From the NCBI GenBank assembly GCA_963971575.1, contig OZ020611.1, positions 177,322,071 to 177,386,070 of the forward strand: 64,000 nt of DNA, in the 5' to 3' direction. The number at the start of each line of letters is the position of its first letter. The stretch's first letter is position 1. Positions 56,216 to 64,000 of the stretch are shown here, one piece after another. A program made the position numbers and the translations under genes. Origin of the DNA: Liopterus haemorrhoidalis (Eukaryota; Arthropoda; Insecta; Coleoptera; Dytiscidae). The notes beneath the pieces are model-generated. The model was not told where the DNA came from and made no database searches. It was given only the letters and a program-made list of their open reading frames with translations.

Positions 56216-56599
56216 TTGTGAAAGCTAACTAAAGAAATATCTCCTTTATTAACTTAAAAGCAAAAAATTAATGCATTTCAAAAATTATTTATAATATTAA
56301 ATCGTTTTTTGGTCAAAGCATATTCTCAGCTGGAAAAGGACAGTTAAAAAACTTGTGAAAATTAAAATCACGTACTATTTATTTTACGACAAAAATCTAC
56401 CTATAGGAGGAAACCCTAAAATTATTAAACATAACAAATTATTAGGCCATGGAAAACCGAAATCATTTATGAAGTTATTTACCTATCATTTGAAATTAAC
56501 TTGTAAAAATTAGGTTAGTTAGAACTCAGTTAATTATATATTAAAAGTATCGTTTTAGTCAAAATATGGAACTACTTGTCATGAAACTTTATACCTCTT

Positions 56600-57040
56600 A
56601 AACAGTGGTGGGCATACATTTTTTCAAAAATTGTGACGAATCTTACATTCTTTTTTTTCAACCTACTTACATCCCAATAGAGTCATGTATGGATTCATGA
56701 ATATGGGAAAACTGGAACAATAACAAAGAAGCAGCGACCAATGAAAATAGTAGTGTATGCAGTATTCTTCAGCAGGCCTGGTAAAGGCAATTACAGCTAA
56801 ATGGTACACTGACAATTAGCCTGAAGTGCTCAGTAGAGTTCTAGAGAAAGGGATTATGTTATATTATGATAATGCGGCTTCCCATAGGGCAGATTCAACT
56901 CTTCAGTTTTTGGCAAAAAAAAAGGAATCATGCGATTTGTAGGGAGCTTTTAATAATTGAAAGGAAAGAATGACCAAGTGTATCATTGTTGAAGGGTACT
57001 ATTTTGAACATTTTTAAAATAAAATCTTTAAAAAAACATT
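56600..57040 (+). pseudogene. mariner-like transposase fragment
   Basis: Frames give WIHEYGKTGT-like remains, VYAVFFSRPGK, AKWYTDN, then GIMLYYDNAASHRADSTLQF (second catalytic D in YYDNAASH) and LAKKKES, a deletion, and WKERMTKCIIVEGYYFEHF before a stop. The YSPDLAP block carrying the third D is deleted. A hAT-like end (CAGTGGTGGGCATAC) at 56605 lies just upstream and may be a separate scrap. Confidence 0.65.
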
Positions 57041-57065
57041 AACCATGTGTCTTATTCTAAATAAA

Positions 57066-58036
57066 TCTATACTCTATTTTTTTTAAGAACGAAGTAGATG
57101 GCGCTTCGAGCGCGGGCGGTTTCACACAGTATCAAATTAAAGTTTATAATTTAGAATTGAATAAATTTTGCGGTAAATTCAAATATGACGTTTCAAAATT
57201 AATGTTTTTAAAAAAGTTATAATTTAAATGCATAAAATGCTATTATTCTTAATTTCTAAATAAATTGTAAAATATAGATAAATGAACAGTTCAATAATTC
57301 TAATTTTATTTTCAAATAATTTAAAATTTAATTAAAATATATTATTTATACAAACCTTTCACATATAAAAAATAATATAACAATTGAAAATTTATTATTT
57401 ATACAAAACTTAAGAAAAAAATATAATAGTAATATTGGAAATCAATCCGAATCATCAATGGATTCTTCTTCACTTCAAGTTTATATTTCAATCTTGTTAA
57501 TAAATCAAATTATATAACACTTGTTATCAATTTAATCGACACTATAACACAAACGTAATACGGACGTAAATACATATAACGGCAACACAAATTATCAATA
57601 TGGCGCTCGTTGACAGCAAAGAATACGACAGATGACAGCAAAACAACTGTTGTATTTGGTACCAGAGGCATACGGACATTAATTCATTGTCAGACGACTT
57701 CATTTTAAAATATTCCTCTTAATATATATATATTTATTTATTATTATATTAATTTATTTATTCACTGGCTTTTATATTCTAACATTATTTAAACATATAC
57801 CTCCGTTTTACTTATTAGAAATCATAGGTAGTAATATATTCACTGTAAACTTAGTTTGTAAGCCTACGTTCACAAATTTGGGTTAAAATAACAGAGACAA
57901 ATAAAATAAGTTGATACAGAAATCTATTTTTCTGCAGTGTAAACTTTTCCACGTTCTTACGTAATTAAAAACAAGATTGAAATAGCTCCTATCTTGCCCA
58001 CACTCCGTTCTTTAAAAAAATGAAGTATAGAGTGAT
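57066..58036. mobile_element. Possible MITE with imperfect TIRs
   Basis: CTATACTCTATTTTTTTTAA plus GAACGAAG at the left and, inverted at the right, CTATACTTCATTTTTTTAAA plus GAACGGAG. The interior is AT-rich, with one GC-richer part at 57585-57700, and has no coding region. Target duplication not determined. Confidence 0.4.
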
Positions 58037-58099
58037 CCTTGTATTATAAAATAAAAACAGTAAAATAATAATTATAGAACCTACTGAAAAAACTGATTT

Positions 58100-58365
58100 T
58101 TTCTAGCTGTTATTTGTTTGATATGGTTGGGATCACTATGCTTCTCAAGTTCACGCTGTCTGGGGATCCTGGGTATTCCGTCCACGTATCTTGCAGTTAT
58201 TTACACTGCACAGTTTCAGCCGACCTGAGCCTGACACACCAGTCGCTAGCCGCCAGCCTGAGACGAGTGACTCCTGGCGCCACTGGATATTTATGTGAGG
58301 ACCGGTATTCGCACTCTGGGATACACTACCTCACGCCAGGATAACTCCTCATTCAGCCAGATTTA
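58100..58365. other. GC-rich patch of unknown origin
   Basis: Base composition contrasts sharply with the surroundings (CGACCTGAGCCTGACACACC, CTGGCGCCACTGG). A 76-aa frame (58114-58344) covers it without a recognisable domain. It could be an exon or regulatory DNA, or an unrecognised transposon piece. Confidence 0.3.
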
Positions 58366-58589
58366 GATCTTGTTTGATACACTTTGAAATGATGGACAAG
58401 TATAGTTTTTTCGTTTTTTACGAAAATTTATTAAAGACTATAGGCCATAAATCTATCAAGCCATATTAGACATTAGTTCTTAAAATATTTTCTTATGCCC
58501 AATTACATAAAAGTTGCATTGACACATTCCTATCGTGAGCCATTTTAAACCAATCTCAAATAACTTTATCGACGTCTTCGTAGATATAG

Positions 58590-58797
58590 GTTTTGAAACG
58601 TTTGCGTCATTGGTTTCACCATTTTCGGCTTTTTTTAGAATTACTTCGTGCGGTTTTTTATAATTGTAGAAAGTGTACTTAGAAGAATACCAAAGTCTAC
58701 GGCAATATCCTTTTTTTATACCTTTGTCAATTTCACTTATCAACCTCACTTTGTCAGATAACGATAGCGTATTCAGTTTTCTTTTCTGGTCAATCAT
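58590..58797 (-). pseudogene. pogo/CENPB-type HTH fragment
   Basis: The minus-strand frame starts MIDQKRKLNTLSLSDKVRLI and SEIDKGIKKGYC, matching the CENPB_N helix-turn-helix of pogo/Tigger transposases (KRKxxxLTLxxKxxIIxxIExGxK). After GIKK the frame shifts. About 70 residues remain. It is unlinked to the C-terminal pogo remnant 5 kb upstream. Confidence 0.6.
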
Positions 58798-58959
58798 ATT
58801 CGCAATTTTTATGGGAGCGCTAATTATCAGTATCTACAGCCTAGCGCATAAATACAAGTATAACTTGATACGGCTTGGGTCAAGAGAGCTACAAAAAAAA
58901 AAAAATAAGTTGGGAACACTGAAATTTTTGCCAACTGTAATGAGAAGTTACTAGTTACT

Positions 58960-60720
58960 AGAAGTTATCCCTATGATACGATAACAATGATGAAATTATT
59001 GATTTTATTATAATTTTAGTTCCATAAAATTCCAATATAGTACTCTTGTAACACATATAATATCATTCTATTTCCTACAGTAGTACTACTATATTTTTAA
59101 CGATTGCCTTCAAATAATAAATTTTAGTTCTACAGATTTTGCCTCTACAATGTTACCACTAGATAAAAGTGAAATGTTTTTCCACTTTTTTTTTGTATTA
59201 TTGTCGTAATGCACGCAAAATAGCGCGCACTACAAATTAAAATGTGTTTTTATTATACACTAATTTATAATTAAATACTTTAATTGAACATATAAGTAAA
59301 AACATGTTGATCTATGAAATACGTTTATATTATTGTAAAGCGAATAATACCTAGAATTTGAGAGAAAACAAATAAATAGATTATTAATATAGTTTAAGAA
59401 AAACATGAATGAGATCAAAAATGAGGCCAAGAATAAATACGCCAATAATAATTCGAAATAAATATCTCGAATATTAAAGACATTTAATTAAAAACACGCC
59501 TTACATAATAACTGATATTTTTAAATCTGATATATCAGTAGAATATAATTTTACCTACGATAACCTGGTCTACAAGATATGCATGGAAATTTAGAACATT
59601 TAACTCTTTAATTGATTTATTTTTATACATTTTTGCAATGAATTTGTAATCAGTGATTCTTAAACTCTGGTCCGCGGGTAAAGGCCTTTAAGTGATTAAA
59701 TTTGTTTTATATTGGAACTAGAAACGGTACAACTGCGGATTGGATGTACCTGAATGATATTAATTATAAAAAGGTAATTAGGAAATATGTAAATCCAATA
59801 TATTTAAAATAACATACACACAGCGACTTGAAAAAGAGGATAGTGAGACAACTATAGTCTCCATATAAATCATATTTAACCAGAACTGTAAAATAATGAT
59901 TATTTTTGTAATCAACTATTTGTGGAAAACCATTACTCATATAACCGCAATCAGAAATTTGATTGAAATTACCTAAATAAACAGAATACAAAATTCTTGA
60001 TACGATTAGAAATATTCAAAAAGTAATAAAATCTTTACAAAACTATGTTAAAATTTGGAATTTTTCATATTCTCAAAATATTTAGGTCTATGGCCAACAT
60101 CGCTCTTTATTTTCGCTTCCCTTGAAATAAAACATTCATAAATAATAATCAATACACTTTATTATTCTATAAAAACATAAATTTTTTACCTTACATTAAT
60201 CTTCACAAAATATTACAATGTAAATAAAAATATATTTAACATACAGGTTTTTATTTGAAAACATTTATCGTACGTATATGCAGGGCATATATTCAAAATA
60301 ATAAAACAGTTAGATAAAAAAAAAAAAAAAAAAAACACTAAAAAATCTGACGAGAAAAAAAAATTAACTGTAGTTTTAGCCCTAATTATTTAATAATTAT
60401 CATACAATTTGTTGATTTTTAAAAATTGTTGATGTGGTCATTTGCCAAAAGTAGAAACTAAGTGAAATCTTTTTCTGTATCTGTTATCCTACTATTCATT
60501 TTAACAACCAGTATGGAAGTATTTCAATATTTTAAGAACTGATATGCTCGTACCGGTTGAATATCGTCACTGCATACATTTAAGTATTTATTACAATATA
60601 TATAGTTTAACACATTGGTATGCGAATTTTTGTGACGGAATGTCATGACAATGTTTATTTAATAATTTAAAATAAAAATACGCCGTTAACCTGCCAAAAT
60701 TAAAGTAAGCTTAGAATTGC
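58960..60720. other. Unassigned AT-rich DNA
   Basis: At 59650 CAGTGATTCTTAAACTCTGG followed by TCCGCGGG resembles a single hAT end. A poly(A) run is at 60317-60334. No gene is supported. Confidence 0.45.
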
Positions 60721-60724
60721 AATA

Positions 60725-61049
60725 AGGCGTTTACGAAAACTCTACCTGTAGATACTGGGAACATCAACTGCGTTCGAAAACAAGTTCGGTGAAGGTGTAT
60801 AAGCATGTAGCTGTTTACCGACCGGTAGATTTCCTGGAGAAGATTTATTATACCCCACTCAACATAACCTTATTCTAGCTAAACTATTCTAATATAACTA
60901 GTATTCTAGTTAAAGCCTAGCCTAACCTAAACTTTTTAAGGATTATTTAAGCCTTCTGTATAGAGGCAGCACATAAGGTTATGTTCAGTGGGGTATAGTA
61001 AAGATTGGCCAGTGTACCATATCCACCGGTAGAGTTTTCGTAAACGCCT
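60725..61049. mobile_element. Palindromic MITE, 325 bp
   Basis: Both ends carry AGGCGTTTACGAAAACTCTA followed by CC, inverted. A second, inner inverted pair (TATACCCCACT(C/G)AACATAAC around 60850 and 60980) means nearly the whole element can fold. No coding sequence; target duplication unclear. Confidence 0.75.
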
Positions 61050-61570
61050 AGTGATTTGGCCAAGATACACTTTAGGTATGCATATTTATATATAAAAAGA
61101 ATGATGTTTGGATAGCAGGATCACCAGACCTGTATCTTTTTCACTAGTTTATTGCACTGTCATTTATTATTTAATTATTAAAATTAATCTAGTTAACTAC
61201 AACTTTTCTTATGTCTTTCTATTTGAATCCGGTCGCAGTAGCACTATAAATATTTTAAGTCGCTGCAAGAAAACCTTTTTCATTGTGCCCAGCACGTATA
61301 TTCTCGTTCTGATATTATAGTCCAGGCCTTATAGTGTTACATCGGACAGTGTTTCTTTGTTCCTCAATTTTATTACATTTGACCATCTTATATCAGTATT
61401 CATTCTAAGCAACGGTTTTGAAAAACCTCGCAAAAATAATCTGGAATACAGTAAAATATTTAAAAAGTTTCCCTCGGTAGTCAAAACCAACATTTTTTAA
61501 TAATAAATAGTTTAAATGTCATTTATAACATTCCACTCTATTATAATATCACATTTTATCATGTGCAAAA
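61050..61570. other. No recognisable feature
   Basis: AT-rich; the 70-aa frame at 61108-61320 has no motif. Confidence 0.5.
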
Positions 61571-61574
61571 TTTT

Positions 61575-62278
61575 TTTTGTCCCCCCCCCTGTAAGTTAGA
61601 GGGGGTAAATAAAAATCTGAAAAAATTCTAAGTAATGAACATTGGTGTGAACCAGAATAGTACAGGAATCAGATTATGTTGTCGGAAAATAACGCATTTT
61701 TTGTATTTTTTGGTTGACGATGTAAAATATTTAACACGTTCTGTAACACAGTAACAAAGCGTTCATAGCCTAATGGTTAGTCTTCTCGCTTCCTAAGCTG
61801 CAAACAATTTTTTTTTTCTGTTTTTTTTTGCATTTATTTATTTTGTCAACATTCTAGTTATATTTTGGCAAATTTTGCATTTCATTTTTAAAAGCGTAAA
61901 TTTAATAGCCAGTGGGAAATGTTGTAATTTAATTCTATGTTTCAATGTATACAAAATCAGAGGGGCGGAGCATATGACTTTAAACAACCAATGGAAGCCA
62001 TAGGTGCAATTTTTAAAATCTTAATGAACCTTGCTAGATAAAAAAAATACTGCAAATATTTAGACACCTAAATAATGGTATTAGGCACTCCAATTAAAAT
62101 TAACAAAATATATTTTAACATAAAATTTGTTTTTAAAGATCTTAGATTAACAGATGATAAATTATTTTAAAAATATCGTTCATTTTTCCGTGATTACTAC
62201 AAAGCAAAATTTGTCCTACACACTCAGCATGCCACCTTCACTTATTATATACCTGCAAAACCCTGTAATGTGTGAAAA
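61575..62278 (-). repeat. Family R repeat, copy F (5' part)
   Basis: Read on the minus strand it begins TTCACACATTACAGGGTTTT and GCAGGTATATAATAAGTGAA, follows copy C closely (GGACAAATTTTGCTTTGTAG, AATCACGGAAAAATGAACG), passes the tRNA-like segment and ends near the CCCCCTCTAACTTACAGGG block. The TGTC part and the 3' end are absent. Confidence 0.75.
61760..61808 (+). other. tRNA-like segment in family R copy F (partial)
   Basis: AAGCGTTCATAGCCTAATGG then TTAGTCTTCTCGC: A box TAGCCTAATGG is clear, the B box is lost. Same position in the repeat as in copies C and G. Confidence 0.4.
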
Positions 62279-62279
62279 T

Positions 62280-62950
62280 TCACACTTCACATCAATAATT
62301 CTTTTATATTAATAAAAGATCTTGATACTTAAATTTCTAGGCCTAGATTTATTTTCAGTTAATTTATTTAATTGATTACTAGACACTTACTAGAAAACCT
62401 GATAATCTATGTTAATTCACACTTAAAACTAATTTGTCTTAACATTGAAAGTGCGCAAAAGTTGAGGTTTAGAGCCAAATACGGTAGTCCTAAATCTCGA
62501 ATTGTACTATTCTTCCATGCAATTTAACAAGATGATAAAATACTGACAACCTAAATTAGACTTCTGTAATGCCAATTTTATTACAAATAATTTTCAAGTA
62601 CTTATTCTTTATAACTCAACTTTACGTTAAAACTAATAATAAGATAGTTTTAGCTAAGTTTACATTTTTTAAATATCTTTTTCATAATCATCAACCCCAA
62701 AAATAGTTTAAAATTATATTTTGGCTAAAAACAGAGTCAAAAAATTTTGATCAAAATTTCAAAATTTTAGGTTATTTTTTTTTTAAATTTTGTTGGAAGA
62801 TAGATATACTTACACATTTTTAGCCTTAGATCACAAATATATGTTTATTTTTGAGTTACGTTATTATCTAAAAATTTTGCGGGAAAAAAAAGTAAAAAAA
62901 AAAACACAGTTCACAAAAAGGCTCAGAACCGATGAAATGTTAGCCCGCCC
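62280..62950. other. No recognisable feature
   Basis: AT-rich spacer between two family R copies. Confidence 0.5.
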
Positions 62951-63002
62951 CCTTTTTAGGGTTTTGTAGGTATGACCAAGAAACCCTTATACCGTCATTT
63001 TG

Positions 63003-63004
63003 TC

Positions 63005-63058
<54 letters not shown>
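63003..63058. repeat. (TGTC)n microsatellite in family R copy G
   Basis: About 13 perfect TGTC/GTCT units. The same spot in copy C holds a shorter, interrupted (CAGA)n run on the other strand. Confidence 0.9.
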
Positions 63059-63526
63059 TCGGTAAAAATTGTAGCCATACGGCTAAACCTAGAGAGTTGA
63101 AATTTGGCATGCTTATACAACTCTTTGACCCGCACATAGAAAAAATACTAAAACATCTAAAAAACATATCCCTCTAAAAATATAAACAAATATGTGCTCA
63201 TCGAAAAAAAAATATTTTTTTTAAATTCTGAGTAGGGTATCAAATGAAAGCCCGTGGATTAACGATCAAAATTTTATTTTTGCAAAATAAATTATTTTGA
63301 TGCGATTTTGGCCAAAATTGTGCAAAAAAATTTTTGTCCCACGCCCTGTAGCCCTGATGGTTTAAACTAAAAATCTGAAAAAATTGTAAGTAATATACAT
63401 TGGTGTGAACCGGAATAGTACAACAGGAATTTTTGATCAGATTATGATTTCGGAAAATAATGCATTTTTTGTGTTTTTAACTAAAATATGTTAACTATTT
63501 AATACGTTGTGTAACACATCACATCA

Positions 63527-63603
63527 GTAGCTCTCGTGGCTTGGTTGGATTTGTCGTACGCTTAATAATATAAGAAACTTGCAAACTAGGGTTCGAATCC
63601 TGT
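63527..63603 (+). other. tRNA-like segment in family R copy G
   Basis: GTAGCTCTCGTGGCTTGGTT with A box TGGCTTGGTTGG (63537-63548) and a perfect B box GGTTCGAATCC (63590-63600). Stem pairing is poor by eye, so a functional tRNA is unlikely, but both Pol III boxes are well placed. Confidence 0.55.
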
Positions 63604-64000
63604 TGATTTTATTTTTTGTTTTTTTTTTGCATTTTCATTTTGTTTAAATTATTTTGTTAAAATTCTAGTTATATTTGGTAAATGTTGCATTTAATTTTTA
63701 AAAGCGTAAATTTAATAACAAGTGGAAAGTGTTGAAATTATAATTTAATTCTATGTTTGACGAAATCAAAGGGCGGGACTTATGATGTAAGCCACCAATG
63801 GAAACCATAGGTGCAATTTTCAAAATATTAATGAACTTTGCTATATAAAAAAAATCTGCATATATTTAGAAACTTAAATAATGGTATTAGGCATTCGAAT
63901 TAAAATTCATAAAAAAATATTTTGACATAAAATTTGTTTTGGCATCCCAAATAATCATCGTTCAGTTACTAAATACCTGCAAAACCCAGAAATGTGTGAA

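Larger units (their letters stand above)
62955..63996 (-). repeat. Family R repeat, copy G (complete)
   Basis: In plus coordinates it starts TTTTAGGGTTTTGTAGGTAT and ends AAATACCTGCAAAACCCAGA. From 3' to 5' it holds GACCAAGAAACCCTTATACC, a (TGTC)n run (63003-63058), GTTGAAATTTGGCATGCTTA, TGTAGCCCTGATGG, the GGAATTTTTGATCAGATTAT block and a tRNA-like segment. It is about 1.04 kb and close to copy C. Confidence 0.85.

Noticed and set aside
58114..58344. 76-aa frame in a GC-rich patch as a host gene
   Set aside because: No domain, no splice-site pair or start context I can defend; kept only as an unassigned patch.

Overview
The window looks like repeat-dense intergenic chromosomal DNA from an arthropod, most likely an insect. 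It is strongly AT-rich. It carries 5'-truncated non-LTR retrotransposons, hAT, mariner, pogo-like and Harbinger-like DNA transposons, a tRNA-derived SINE and short microsatellites. No bacterial operon, ribosome-binding site or CRISPR array is visible, and I found no convincing host gene. The species cannot be fixed from the sequence.

Layout. 1-10 kb: AT-rich DNA with a small hAT MITE, LTR-like pieces, a minisatellite shared by two sites, and the first copy of a roughly 1 kb repeat with inverted ends (called family R here). 10-16 kb: reverse-transcriptase (RT) remnants, a foldback transposon with about 320-bp arms, a Jockey-like element inside an RTE-like remnant, and a near-perfect 276-bp tandem duplication. 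17-19 kb: a gutted Gypsy-like LTR element with both LTRs, a primer-binding site and an insertion in its 5' LTR. 19.5-24.6 kb: the best-preserved item, an I-clade-like retrotransposon (end of ORF1, endonuclease, RT, RNase H, zinc knuckle), interrupted by a second 5'-truncated retrotransposon on the opposite strand. 24.7-29.5 kb: three hAT elements with 8-bp target duplications. 30-36 kb: family R copy with a tRNA-like segment and several retrotransposon tails. 36-39.4 kb: a Jockey-like remnant hit by a hAT (itself hit by a smaller hAT) and by a DDE transposon with a probable 61-bp intron. 40-40.7 kb: a 140-bp satellite. 42-43.2 kb: a complete but dead mariner. 44-48.3 kb: two nested RT remnants separated by a 620-bp TTTA/TTTG microsatellite, then a Harbinger-type element. 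49.6-58.8 kb: mariner and pogo remnants, a SINE and two family R copies. 59-64 kb: a palindromic MITE and two reverse-strand family R copies.

These elements do not work together as a pathway. The order of events can be read from who interrupts whom and from the target-site duplications. Every transposase and RT is broken; the I-like element is the least damaged, with one in-frame stop plus the insertion. I saw no undescribed defence or metabolic system. The most unusual things are family R with its tRNA-like segment, the transposon whose flanks suggest a 9-bp rather than TA target duplication, and the satellite built from inverted GTTAGTGC words.
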